Positions 9,112-20,596 of a stretch of DNA of 64,000 bases are shown here, one piece after another (position 1 is the stretch's first letter; each line of letters begins with the position of its first letter). Under the pieces are notes generated by a model. It saw only the letters and a list, made by a program, of their open reading frames with translations. It did no database searches and was not told where the DNA came from. Made by a program: the position numbers and the translations under genes. Source of the DNA: Pseudomonas chlororaphis (GTDB taxonomy: Bacteria; Pseudomonadota; Gammaproteobacteria; Pseudomonadales; Pseudomonadaceae); contig NZ_MSCT01000020.1 in the NCBI RefSeq assembly GCF_001921865.1, positions 310,001 through 374,000 on the forward strand. Direction: 5' to 3'.

Positions 9112-9729
9112 ATGTTTTTGCGCCACCTTATCGTTTTCAGCTTTATCGCCCTGCTCGCCGGCTGCTCGGGTTTCGGTACCCGCGAATCCGTCGAGGGCCA
9201 CGGCAGCCCCGCGCTATGGCGCGAACACAAACAGCAATTGACCAGCCTCGACGGCTGGCAGATCAACGGCAAGATCGGCATCCGCGCGCCCAAGGACTCC
9301 GGCAGCGGCACGCTGTTCTGGCTGCAACGCCAGGACTATTACGACATCCGTCTGTCCGGCCCGCTGGGTCGCGGCGCCGCCCGCCTGACCGGCCGCCCCG
9401 GACAGGTCGCGCTGGAAGTCGCCAACCAGGGCCGTTACGAAGCGCCGACCCCGGAAGCCTTGCTCGAAGAACAATTGGGCTGGAATCTGCCGGTCTCCCA
9501 TCTGGCCTGGTGGGTTCGCGGGCTGCCCGCCCCGGACAGCAAGAGCCGCCTGACCCTGGACAGCGATAGCCGCCTGTCCAGCCTGGAACAGGACAATTGG
9601 CAGGTGGAGTACCTGAGTTATGCCCAGCAGAACGGCTATTGGCTGCCCGAGCGGATCAAGCTGCATGGCCGCGACCTTGACGTCACGCTGGTGATCAAGG
9701 AATGGCAACCACGCAAGCTGGGGCAATGA
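9112..9729 (+). CDS. lolB: Outer-membrane lipoprotein receptor LolB
   Basis: LolB accepts lipoproteins from the periplasmic carrier LolA and inserts them into the inner leaflet of the outer membrane. The 205-residue length matches the family. The signal peptide ends in the lipobox LLAGC (Cys18) followed by SGF. The mature region has the LolB-typical WQINGKIGIRAP and SGTLFWLQ segments. It starts 4 bp after the TPR lipoprotein gene and overlaps or abuts ispE, forming the standard operon. Confidence 0.95.
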   Translation: MFLRHLIVFSFIALLAGCSGFGTRESVEGHGSPALWREHKQQLTSLDGWQINGKIGIRAPKDSGSGTLFWLQRQDYYDIRLSGPLGRGAARLTGRPGQVALEVANQGRYEAPTPEALLEEQLGWNLPVSHLAWWVRGLPAPDSKSRLTLDSDSRLSSLEQDNWQVEYLSYAQQNGYWLPERIKLHGRDLDVTLVIKEWQPRKLGQ

Positions 9730-9731
9730 CC

Positions 9732-10583
9732 ATGAGCGCGCCACGCCTGACCCTGCCCTCCCCGGCCAAACTCAACCTGATGCTGCATATCCTCGGTCGC
9801 CGCGAAGACGGCTACCACGAACTGCAGACACTGTTTCAGTTTCTCGATTACGGCGATGAAATCACTTTCGCCGTTCGCGACGACGGCATTGTTCGCCTGC
9901 ACACGGAATTCCCTGGTGTTCCTCACGACAGCAACCTGATCGTGCGCGCGGCGAAAAAACTCCAGGAACAATCAGCCTGCCCGCTGGGCATCGACATCTG
10001 GATCGACAAGGTCCTGCCCATGGGGGGCGGTATTGGCGGCGGCAGCTCGAACGCGGCCACTACCCTGCTGGGCCTGAACCACCTCTGGCAACTGGGCTGG
10101 GACGAAGACCAACTGGCCGCGCTGGGCTTGTCGCTGGGCGCCGACGTCCCGGTTTTCGTGCGCGGGCATGCGGCTTTCGCCGAGGGCGTGGGAGAGAAAC
10201 TCACCCCGGTAGACCCCGAGGAGCCCTGGTATCTCGTGCTGGTGCCGCAAGTCTCTGTAAGTACAGCAGAAATTTTTTCGGATCCGCTGTTGACACGTGA
10301 CACCGCGCCCATTAAAGTGCGCCCCGTTCCCAAGGGAAACAGCAGAAACGACTGCCTTCCGGTAGTCGCAAGGCGTTATCCAGAAGTACGTAACGCATTG
10401 AATTTGCTAGGTAATTTTACCGAAGCAAAACTGACTGGAACTGGAAGTTGTGTGTTTGGGGGCTTCCCAAGCAAAGCTGAAGCTGATAAAGTCTCGGCCC
10501 TTCTTACAGAGACCCTTACAGGGTTTGTAGCAAAAGGAAGCAACGTTTCGATGTTGCATCGCAAGCTGCAAAGTCTGCTCTAA
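9732..10583 (+). CDS. ispE: 4-diphosphocytidyl-2-C-methyl-D-erythritol kinase IspE
   Basis: GHMP-family kinase of the MEP isoprenoid pathway that phosphorylates CDP-methylerythritol. The protein has 283 residues from the ATG at 9732, which has GGGG eight bases upstream. An in-frame ATG at 9726 overlaps the lolB stop and is the alternative start. The ATP-binding GHMP motif MGGGIGGGSSNAA is near residue 97. The last third (from about 10,250) uses A/T-ending codons such as GTA, AGT, ACA and TTT far more than the first two thirds, although the protein sequence looks normal. Confidence 0.95.
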   Translation: MSAPRLTLPSPAKLNLMLHILGRREDGYHELQTLFQFLDYGDEITFAVRDDGIVRLHTEFPGVPHDSNLIVRAAKKLQEQSACPLGIDIWIDKVLPMGGGIGGGSSNAATTLLGLNHLWQLGWDEDQLAALGLSLGADVPVFVRGHAAFAEGVGEKLTPVDPEEPWYLVLVPQVSVSTAEIFSDPLLTRDTAPIKVRPVPKGNSRNDCLPVVARRYPEVRNALNLLGNFTEAKLTGTGSCVFGGFPSKAEADKVSALLTETLTGFVAKGSNVSMLHRKLQSLL

Positions 10584-10619
10584 AGGAACCAAGTGCCAGG
10601 CACTTGATGCAACAGATAC

Positions 10620-10694
10620 AGGGGCGTCGCCAAGCGGTAAGGCAGCAGGTTTTGATCCTGCCATGCGTTGGTTCGAATCCAGCCGCCCCTGCCA
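10620..10694 (+). tRNA. tRNA-Gln (anticodon TTG)
   Basis: A 75-base gene with encoded CCA. The acceptor arms AGGGGCG and CGCCCCT pair fully, the anticodon stem CAGG/CCTG encloses the loop TTTTGAT with anticodon TTG, and the T arm contains GGTTCGAATCC. It lies between ispE and prs on the same strand, 36 bp after ispE and 47 bp before the prs start codon, so it may be processed from a shared transcript. Confidence 0.97.
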
Positions 10695-10741
10695 TTTTCC
10701 TATACTCATCCAGGTATACCCTCAGCCTTCAGGTACTGCGC

Positions 10742-11683
10742 GTGTCCAAGATGATGGTCTTTACGGGGAACGCTAACCCCGATCTGGCTCGGCGTGTCGT
10801 ACGTCAGCTGCATATCCCTCTCGGTGACATTTCTGTCGGAAAATTTTCCGACGGCGAGATTACCGCTGAGATCAATGAAAATGTCCGCGGTAAAGACGTC
10901 TTCATTATTCAGCCGACTTGCGCTCCGACCAACGATAACCTGATGGAACTCGTCGTGATGGCTGATGCCTTCCGCCGCTCCTCAGCGACTCGAATCACTG
11001 CTGTAATTCCTTATTTTGGTTATGCCCGTCAGGATCGCCGTCCGCGTTCCGCACGTGTGGCTATCAGCGCGAAAGTCGTGGCTGACATGCTTACCGTAGT
11101 CGGCATCGACCGTGTTCTCACGGTTGATCTGCATGCTGACCAGATTCAGGGCTTCTTCGATATTCCGGTAGATAACATCTACGGCTCCCCGGTTCTGGTG
11201 GATGACATCGAAGACCAACGTTTCGAAAACCTGATGATCGTGTCCCCGGACATTGGCGGCGTCGTGCGTGCACGTGCCGTGGCCAAGTCCCTGGGCGTGG
11301 ACCTCGGGATCATCGACAAGCGCCGTGAGAAAGCCAATCACTCCGAAGTGATGCATATCATCGGTGACGTTGAAGGCCGCACCTGCATTCTGGTCGATGA
11401 CATGGTCGATACCGCCGGCACCCTGTGCCACGCGGCCAAGGCCCTGAAAGAGCATGGCGCAGCCAAGGTCTTCGCCTACTGCACACACCCTGTGCTGTCG
11501 GGTCGGGCCATCGAGAACATTGAAAATTCCGTGCTGGACGAGCTGGTGGTGACCAACACCATCCCGCTGTCCGCTGCAGCACAAGCCTGTGCGCGTATCC
11601 GTCAACTGGATATCGCACCGGTTGTTGCCGAAGCGGTTCGCCGCATCAGCAACGAAGAATCGATCAGCGCGATGTTCCGTTAA
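10742..11683 (+). CDS. prs: Ribose-phosphate pyrophosphokinase
   Basis: Makes PRPP from ribose-5-phosphate and ATP for nucleotide, His and Trp synthesis. A GTG start at 10742 gives MSKMMVFTGNANPDLARR and 313 residues, the same length as the P. aeruginosa enzyme. The ATP site region YFGYARQDRRPR, the DLHADQIQGFF block and the PRPP loop VDDMVDTAGTLC are all present. Synteny with ispE and tRNA-Gln upstream and rplY downstream is standard for the genus. A strong terminator follows 39 bp after the stop. Confidence 0.97.
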   Translation: MSKMMVFTGNANPDLARRVVRQLHIPLGDISVGKFSDGEITAEINENVRGKDVFIIQPTCAPTNDNLMELVVMADAFRRSSATRITAVIPYFGYARQDRRPRSARVAISAKVVADMLTVVGIDRVLTVDLHADQIQGFFDIPVDNIYGSPVLVDDIEDQRFENLMIVSPDIGGVVRARAVAKSLGVDLGIIDKRREKANHSEVMHIIGDVEGRTCILVDDMVDTAGTLCHAAKALKEHGAAKVFAYCTHPVLSGRAIENIENSVLDELVVTNTIPLSAAAQACARIRQLDIAPVVAEAVRRISNEESISAMFR

Positions 11684-11722
11684 GGGCCCTGCCCTTCTCG
11701 AAATGTCTCGTTGACGAAAAGC

Positions 11723-11760
11723 GCCCCGCCCCGGCATTCCTGTCGGGGCGGGGCTTTTTT
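11723..11760 (+). terminator. Rho-independent terminator after prs
   Basis: An 11-bp perfect stem GCCCCGCCCCG/CGGGGCGGGGC with a 10-base loop is followed by six T. It ends the ispE/tRNA-Gln/prs transcript before rplY. Confidence 0.93.
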
Positions 11761-11824
11761 GCCCATGCCGTGTTTGGCGCTGGTCGCAAACGCCACGCGG
11801 TAATGGCTATTTTGGAGATGCAAA

Positions 11825-12421
11825 ATGACTGAATTTACTCTGAACGCTCAAGCGCGTACTGACCTGGGGAAAGGTGCGAGCCGCCGCCTGCGTCACGCGC
11901 TGAACATCCCTGCCGTTGTCTACGGTGGTAACAAGCCTGCCGAATCCGTGACCATCCTGGCCAAGGAAATCGCCAAGCTGTTCGAAAACGAAGCGGCCTA
12001 CAGCCACGTTATCGAGCTGAACGTCGACGGCACCAAGCAGAACGTCATCGTTAAAGCCATGCAACGTCACCCAGCCAAGCAGTTCATCATGCACGCTGAC
12101 TTCGTGCGCGTTGTCGCTGGCCAGAAACTGACCGCCAAGGTACCGGTTCACTTCATCAACGAAGAAGCCGCAGTCAAGAAAGGCGGCGAGATCTCCCACG
12201 TGATCTCGGAAATCGAAGTTTCCTGCCTGCCGAAAGACCTGCCTGAGTTCATCGAAGTCGACCTGGGCGACGCTGAAATCGGCACCATCGTTCACCTGTC
12301 GAACATCAAGGCCCCTAAAGGCGTTGAGTTCGTTGCTCTGGCTCACGGTAACGACCTGGCTGTCGCCAACGTTCACGCTCCACGTGTTGCTCCAGAAGCT
12401 GCTGAAGGCGCTGCAGAGTAA
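11825..12421 (+). CDS. rplY: 50S ribosomal protein L25/Ctc
   Basis: The long (CTC/TL5) form of L25, which binds 5S rRNA. At 198 residues it has the N-terminal L25 domain (FTLNAQARTDLGKGASRRLR) and the C-terminal TL5 beta domain common in pseudomonads. GGAG lies six bases before the ATG. It follows the prs terminator, so it should have its own promoter, and it precedes pth as in most pseudomonads. Codon use is of the highly expressed type. Confidence 0.97.
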   Translation: MTEFTLNAQARTDLGKGASRRLRHALNIPAVVYGGNKPAESVTILAKEIAKLFENEAAYSHVIELNVDGTKQNVIVKAMQRHPAKQFIMHADFVRVVAGQKLTAKVPVHFINEEAAVKKGGEISHVISEIEVSCLPKDLPEFIEVDLGDAEIGTIVHLSNIKAPKGVEFVALAHGNDLAVANVHAPRVAPEAAEGAAE

Positions 12422-12503
12422 TTCACTCTGCTTGCCGGAGTTGACGGAAACATCGCGGACTGGAACGTAGCGAGAAAGCGGGCGGGAACGCGGAGTTTAC
12501 ATC

Positions 12504-12593
12504 ATGGTAAATGAGCACTTGTCGTCCACTTTCGCCGCACATTCCAGCCGCGGCGATGTTATCCACAACTCCAAGGAAGGGCCCCTATCGTGA
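12504..12593 (+). CDS. Possible 29-codon leader ORF overlapping the pth start
   Basis: A small open frame begins with ATG at 12504, preceded by GGAG with an 8-base spacer, and ends in TGA at 12591-12593. Its stop overlaps the GTG start of pth in a GTGA tetranucleotide, a classic coupling arrangement. The predicted peptide starts MVNEHLSSTFAAHSS. The ATG lies in the loop of a small hairpin (TTTAC/GTAAA). No family is recognised, and pth also has its own AAGGAAGG Shine-Dalgarno. It could be chance or a regulatory leader. Confidence 0.35.
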   Translation: MVNEHLSSTFAAHSSRGDVIHNSKEGPLS

Positions 12594-13174
12594 CTGCCAT
12601 CAAACTGATCGTTGGCCTGGGTAATCCAGGCGCCGAATACGAACAGACCCGGCATAACGCAGGGGCCCTTTTTGTTGAGCGCGTCGCCGACAAACAAGGC
12701 GTCAGCCTTGTCGCCGATCGCAAGTATTTCGGCCTGACCGGGCGCTTCTCGCACCAGGGTCAGGACATTCGTCTGCTGATCCCCACCACCTACATGAACC
12801 GCAGCGGCCAGGCCGTGGCGGCATTGGCCGGTTTCTTCCGCATCAAGCCCGAAGAAATCCTGGTGGCGCACGACGAACTCGACCTGCCACCCGGCGTCGC
12901 CAAGCTCAAGACCGGCGGCGGGCATGGCGGTCATAACGGGTTGCGCGACATCATCGCGCAACTGGGCAACCAGAATACCTTTCACCGCTTGCGGCTTGGC
13001 ATCGGCCACCCAGGCGTCGCCAGTATGGTGTCGAACTTTGTCCTGGGCCGCGCGCCACGCGCCGAACAGGAAAAACTCGATGCCAGCATCGATTTTGCCC
13101 TCGGCGTGCTGCCGGATATCTTCGCCGGGGAATGGAACCGCGCGATGAAAAACCTGCACAGCCAGAAGGCCTGA
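12590..13174 (+). CDS. pth: Peptidyl-tRNA hydrolase
   Basis: Essential enzyme that releases peptides from prematurely dropped peptidyl-tRNA. A GTG start at 12590 follows AAGGAAGG by 9 bases and gives 194 residues, the usual size. The family signature GLGNPGAEYEQTRHNAG with catalytic His22 is present, as are the HDELDLP block and the GGHGGHNGLR loop. It lies between rplY and ychF, the conserved gammaproteobacterial order. Confidence 0.97.
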   Translation: MTAIKLIVGLGNPGAEYEQTRHNAGALFVERVADKQGVSLVADRKYFGLTGRFSHQGQDIRLLIPTTYMNRSGQAVAALAGFFRIKPEEILVAHDELDLPPGVAKLKTGGGHGGHNGLRDIIAQLGNQNTFHRLRLGIGHPGVASMVSNFVLGRAPRAEQEKLDASIDFALGVLPDIFAGEWNRAMKNLHSQKA

Positions 13175-13196
13175 CTCTTACCCGAGGGGAAACACC

Positions 13197-14297
13197 ATGG
13201 GATTCAACTGCGGCATCGTCGGCCTGCCTAACGTCGGCAAGTCCACCCTGTTCAACGCCCTGACCAAATCCGGTATCGCGGCCGAGAACTTCCCCTTCTG
13301 CACCATCGAGCCGAACAGCGGGATCGTGCCGATGCCGGATACGCGCCTGGATGCCCTGGCCGCCATCGTCAACCCGAAGCGGATCCTGCCGACCACCATG
13401 GAGTTCGTCGACATCGCCGGCCTGGTAGCCGGTGCCTCGAAAGGTGAAGGTCTGGGCAACAAGTTCCTGGCCAACATCCGCGAAACCGATGCCATCGCCC
13501 ACGTGGTCCGCTGCTTCGAAGACGAGAACGTGATTCACGTCTCCAACAGCGTCGACCCGAAACGCGACATCGAAATCATCGACCTGGAACTGATCTTCGC
13601 CGACCTCGACAGCTGCGAGAAACAACTGCAGAAAGTCGCGCGCAACGCCAAGGGCGGCGACAAGGACGCAGTGGTCCAGAAAGGCCTGCTGGAACAGTTG
13701 ATCGCACACTTCACCGAAGGCAAGCCTGCGCGCAGCCTGATGAAGAACATGAGCGCCGACGAAAAAGCGGTGATCAAGGGCTTCCACCTGCTGACCACCA
13801 AGCCGGTGATGTACATCGCCAACGTCGCTGAAGACGGTTTCGAAAACAACCCGCACCTGGACGTGGTCAAGGCCATCGCCGAAGAAGAAGGCGCCGTGGT
13901 CGTGCCGGTCTGCAACAAGATCGAAGCGGAAATCGCCGAACTGGAAGACGGCGAAGAGAAAGACATGTTCCTCGAAGCCCTGGGCCTCGAAGAGCCTGGC
14001 CTGAACCGCGTGATCCGCGCCGGCTACGAAATGCTGCACCTGCAGACCTACTTCACCGCCGGCGTCGAAGAAGTCCGCGCCTGGACCGTCCGCGTCGGTG
14101 CCACCGCACCACAAGCCGCTGGCGTTATCCACACCGACTTCGAAAAAGGCTTCATCCGCGCCGAAGTGATCGCCTACAGCGACTTCATCCAGTTCAAGGG
14201 TGAGGCCGGTGCCAAGGAAGCCGGCAAATGGCGCCTGGAAGGCAAGGACTACGTCGTCAAGGACGGCGACGTGATGCACTTCCGCTTCAACGTCTGA
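13197..14297 (+). CDS. ychF: Redox-regulated ATPase/ribosome-binding GTPase-like YchF
   Basis: Obg-family P-loop protein that hydrolyses ATP and associates with ribosomes. The 366-residue length is standard. It shows the P-loop GLPNVGKST, the G3 region DIAGLVAGASKGEGLGNKFL and a C-terminal TGS domain (YFTAGVEEVRAWTVRVGATA). AGGGGA lies 6 bases before the ATG. It starts 22 bp after pth, so the two are likely co-transcribed. The hairpin downstream at 14,321 may mark the end of the transcript. Confidence 0.97.
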   Translation: MGFNCGIVGLPNVGKSTLFNALTKSGIAAENFPFCTIEPNSGIVPMPDTRLDALAAIVNPKRILPTTMEFVDIAGLVAGASKGEGLGNKFLANIRETDAIAHVVRCFEDENVIHVSNSVDPKRDIEIIDLELIFADLDSCEKQLQKVARNAKGGDKDAVVQKGLLEQLIAHFTEGKPARSLMKNMSADEKAVIKGFHLLTTKPVMYIANVAEDGFENNPHLDVVKAIAEEEGAVVVPVCNKIEAEIAELEDGEEKDMFLEALGLEEPGLNRVIRAGYEMLHLQTYFTAGVEEVRAWTVRVGATAPQAAGVIHTDFEKGFIRAEVIAYSDFIQFKGEAGAKEAGKWRLEGKDYVVKDGDVMHFRFNV

Positions 14298-14320
14298 CCC
14301 GCCCCGGCACAACCGACTCC

Positions 14321-14358
14321 CGCTGGCGTGAGGCGACCTTTCGGTCCTCAAGCCAGCG
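14321..14358 (+). terminator. Long hairpin after ychF
   Basis: A 13-bp stem CGCTGGCGTGAGG/CCTCAAGCCAGCG with one mismatch and a 12-base loop, 24 bp past the ychF stop. There is no U-tract, so it may be a 3' stabiliser rather than an intrinsic terminator. Confidence 0.5.
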
Positions 14359-14556
14359 GATTCGTCGATGGAGCTCCTGGCCCCGGCAGCCAACTCCTGA
14401 TTCAAAGCCCCACTCGCTTGCCTACCGGCGTCCACCGGCGGCGTCCCATGTCCGTTATCGGGCAGCTTCCTCCCTTGCAACGCTGACGCCGAGAGCCTCG
14501 GACAGCCCATCGCAGACATCAGGATGGCCCGCCAAACCGCCAACGCCGACAGACAT

Positions 14557-14584
14557 TTGCAACCGTTGCGCTTAGCTCTATGCT
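14557..14584 (+). promoter_or_regulatory. Candidate sigma-70 promoter for the two-component genes
   Basis: TTGCAA and TATGCT separated by 16 bp, ending 39 bp before the response-regulator ATG. Assigned by sequence match only. Confidence 0.4.
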
Positions 14585-14622
14585 CTCGCTACATGCAGCC
14601 TACGGACAGGGAAACGCCACCG

Positions 14623-15249
14623 ATGCACAAGAAAATCATCCTCGCCGACGACCACCTGCTGACGCTGATCGGTATCCGCACCACGCTCGGCGCCGACCCT
14701 TCGTTGCAAGTGGTTGGCGAGGCCCAGGATGTCGAAGGACTGTTCCAGCTTCTGGCCGAACAACCCTGCGACCTGGTCATCACCGACCTGATGATGCCCC
14801 ACAGCCAACAGGCCGATGGCATCCGCCTGGTCGAGCAATTGCGCCGGCGTTATCCGCGCGTTGCGGTCATCGTGGTGACCATGCTCAACAACCCGGCACT
14901 GCTCGCCTCGATCCTCAAACTGGGCGTCCAGGGGCTGATCAGCAAGCGCGGGGTACAAGGCGACCTGCAACTGGCGATTCGCGCGAGCCGGACCAAACCC
15001 TTTGTCTCGCCGTCCATCCATCACCTGCTCAACCCCGAGCAACCCATGGTCCAGGCCGAACAGTTGTCTCCGCGCGAAGTCGAGGTGTTGCGCCTGTACG
15101 GCGCGGGGCTGTCGGTGAATGAAATTGCCCTGAACCTCAATCGCTCCAAACAGACCATCAGCAGCCAGAAAAGCAGCGCCATGCGCAAGCTGGGCCTGGA
15201 TAACAACGCCAGCCTCTATCTGTATATCCAGGAAGTCGGCCTGACTTGA
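14623..15249 (+). CDS. LuxR-type response regulator (EvgA/BvgA-like)
   Basis: A 208-residue DNA-binding response regulator. The receiver domain starts KKIILADDHLLTL (acidic pair DD) and the phosphorylation site is the Asp in DLVITDLMMP. A C-terminal LuxR/FixJ helix-turn-helix contains LSPREVEVLRLYGAGLSVNE. The ATG at 14623 is chosen because AGGGA lies 10 bases upstream; an in-frame ATG at 14593 is less well placed. It is 15 bp upstream of a hybrid kinase of the EvgS/BvgS type, so the pair forms a phosphorelay. Its targets are unknown; the adjacent LPMO and secretion genes are natural candidates. Confidence 0.92.
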   Translation: MHKKIILADDHLLTLIGIRTTLGADPSLQVVGEAQDVEGLFQLLAEQPCDLVITDLMMPHSQQADGIRLVEQLRRRYPRVAVIVVTMLNNPALLASILKLGVQGLISKRGVQGDLQLAIRASRTKPFVSPSIHHLLNPEQPMVQAEQLSPREVEVLRLYGAGLSVNEIALNLNRSKQTISSQKSSAMRKLGLDNNASLYLYIQEVGLT

Positions 15250-15264
15250 GAACGCCAAACCACC

Positions 15265-18813
<3,549 letters not shown>

Positions 18814-18953
18814 GCCGCCTCCGGTGGCTCTACCCTCCTCCCCGTAACAGCCTCAACGCCCCCTCGCAACGCCCTGCAACATCTTGTGTCATTCCCCCTC
18901 CGCCCCTTTCGTACTCGTCCCATACAAGCCCATGACCCTGCTCGGCATCCTAA

Positions 18954-18974
18954 GCGCCCTTCGGTACCGGGCGC
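18954..18974 (+). promoter_or_regulatory. Hairpin upstream of the LPMO gene
   Basis: A 6-bp perfect stem GCGCCC/GGGCGC with a 9-base loop lies 62 bp before the LPMO start. No U-tract follows. It may be part of the 5' untranslated region or a remnant terminator of the kinase gene. Confidence 0.35.
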
Positions 18975-19036
18975 CCTGGATATGCTTGGAACACCCGGCA
19001 TCGAAGTCTTCAATAACTCTTAAAAAAGGTGATTCG

Positions 19037-20533
19037 ATGCTTCATAACATCCGCGCCAACGCCATGCGCAAGCTGCCGCTGGCCATTACCCTCGGCCTGG
19101 CCTCCCTGGCCACCCAACAAGCCTTCGCCCACGGTTACGTCGAAAGTCCGAAGTCCCGTGCCTACATGTGCAACTCCGCCGGTGGCAGCCTCAACGCCAA
19201 TTGCGGCGCCGTCACGTACGAGCCACAAAGTGTCGAGTACTCGCCTTCGGTCGCCCACCACTACCCGAAGGACTACTGCGCGGGTGACTTCACCCAGTGC
19301 GGCCCGGCCAACGGCACCATCCCGGCCGGCGGTATCACCAGCTTCTCCCAGCTCAACGAGCAGACCGCTACCCGCTGGCAGAAAACCACCATCAAGCCGG
19401 GCATGAATGAATTCACCTGGCACTACAAGGCCGGCCACTCCAGCGCCTACTACCAGTTCTACATCACCAAGAAAGACTGGAACCCGAACCAGCCGCTGAC
19501 CCGCGACTCCTTCGAGCTCAAGCCACTGCTCGATGAAAAGGCCAACGGCGTGAACCCAGGTTCTGGCGGCAGGACCAAGCACAAGGTCAACATCCCGGCC
19601 GACCGCAGCGGTTACCACGTGATCCTGGCAACCTGGAAAATCGCCGACACCGCGGCGACCTTCTACCAGGCCATCGACGTGAACATCGACAACGATGGCG
19701 CGCCGGTTCCCGACTGGAAAATCCTCGGCGCGGTACAGCCTGAAGAGCTGCGTGTCGGCGACAAGGTCAAGACCCGTGTGTTCACCAACGCCGGCGAGCA
19801 GCAGAACCGCCAGACCGTGCTGAACATCGAGACCGCGGACCAGGCCAAAGCCAACAACTGGCCGTTCCTGCTGGCGCAGAAAGTCAACAAGGCCAATGCC
19901 GGCTACCTCATGGGCGAGCTCAACGCCAATAACGAAATCGTGCCTAACTACGGCAAGAACACCATGTACGCCAAGAAGGGCAGCGACGTGGTGAACGTGG
20001 AAATCCAGAAAGACCAGCCGAGCATCCCGGGCGAGCTGAAGATTTCCGGCCTGCAAGCCGAGTACACCCTGAAGGACGGCGCAACCGACCTGCACTTCAA
20101 CGCGATCGCCCAGGGCGGCAAGTACACCGTCAGCTCGACCGTGTTCAACGGCAAGAACGAAAGCATCGCCCACGTGCAAGCCGAGCCTGGCAACAACGCA
20201 CCGCACTTCTCCATCCCGCTGCGCAATGTCAGCGAAGGTGAGTACGACGTAGTGGTCGTGGCCAAGCCGGAGAAAGGCGAGCAACTGCAACAAAGCCAGC
20301 GCATCACCCTGAAAGCCGAAGAAGTGGGCGGCGGTAACGGCGACTACGACTTCGTCTTCCCTAAAGGCCTGAGCAGCTACAAGGCCGGGACCAAGGTCCT
20401 GGGCAAAGACGGCAAGGTCTATGAGTGCAAGCCGTTCCCGTACAGCGGCTACTGCATCCAGTGGAACGCAGGTGCGACTCACTATGAGCCTGGCACCGGC
20501 AGCAACTGGAAGGACGCCTGGATTCGCAAGTAA
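19037..20533 (+). CDS. Secreted AA10 lytic polysaccharide monooxygenase, chitin-binding (GbpA/CbpD family)
   Basis: A copper enzyme that oxidatively cleaves chitin outside the cell. The 498-residue precursor has a signal peptide ending in AFA, exposing the mature N-terminal histidine (residue 32, HGYVESPKSR) required for the copper brace. The second copper ligand is His134 in YKAGHSSAYY. Next come a GbpA-type middle domain (about 240-420) and a C-terminal CBM5/12-like chitin-binding module with YKAGTKVLGKDGKVYECK and NWKDAW. AAAGGTGA lies 6 bases before the ATG. The P. aeruginosa homologue CbpD is a type II secretion substrate, and a type II secretion operon starts 0.6 kb downstream. Confidence 0.93.
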   Translation: MLHNIRANAMRKLPLAITLGLASLATQQAFAHGYVESPKSRAYMCNSAGGSLNANCGAVTYEPQSVEYSPSVAHHYPKDYCAGDFTQCGPANGTIPAGGITSFSQLNEQTATRWQKTTIKPGMNEFTWHYKAGHSSAYYQFYITKKDWNPNQPLTRDSFELKPLLDEKANGVNPGSGGRTKHKVNIPADRSGYHVILATWKIADTAATFYQAIDVNIDNDGAPVPDWKILGAVQPEELRVGDKVKTRVFTNAGEQQNRQTVLNIETADQAKANNWPFLLAQKVNKANAGYLMGELNANNEIVPNYGKNTMYAKKGSDVVNVEIQKDQPSIPGELKISGLQAEYTLKDGATDLHFNAIAQGGKYTVSSTVFNGKNESIAHVQAEPGNNAPHFSIPLRNVSEGEYDVVVVAKPEKGEQLQQSQRITLKAEEVGGGNGDYDFVFPKGLSSYKAGTKVLGKDGKVYECKPFPYSGYCIQWNAGATHYEPGTGSNWKDAWIRK

Positions 20534-20596
20534 TCCATAACCTGACCAACCGCAACGCGATGCCTCGGCAGCGCGTTGCGGACTCCGGGAATCGCC

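Larger units (their letters stand above)
14298..14622. other. Intergenic region between ychF and the response regulator
   Basis: These 325 bp hold the hairpin at 14,321-14,358 and a candidate sigma-70 promoter at 14,557-14,584. I see no convincing gene here; the open frame across part of it lacks family features and a ribosome-binding site. Confidence 0.6.
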
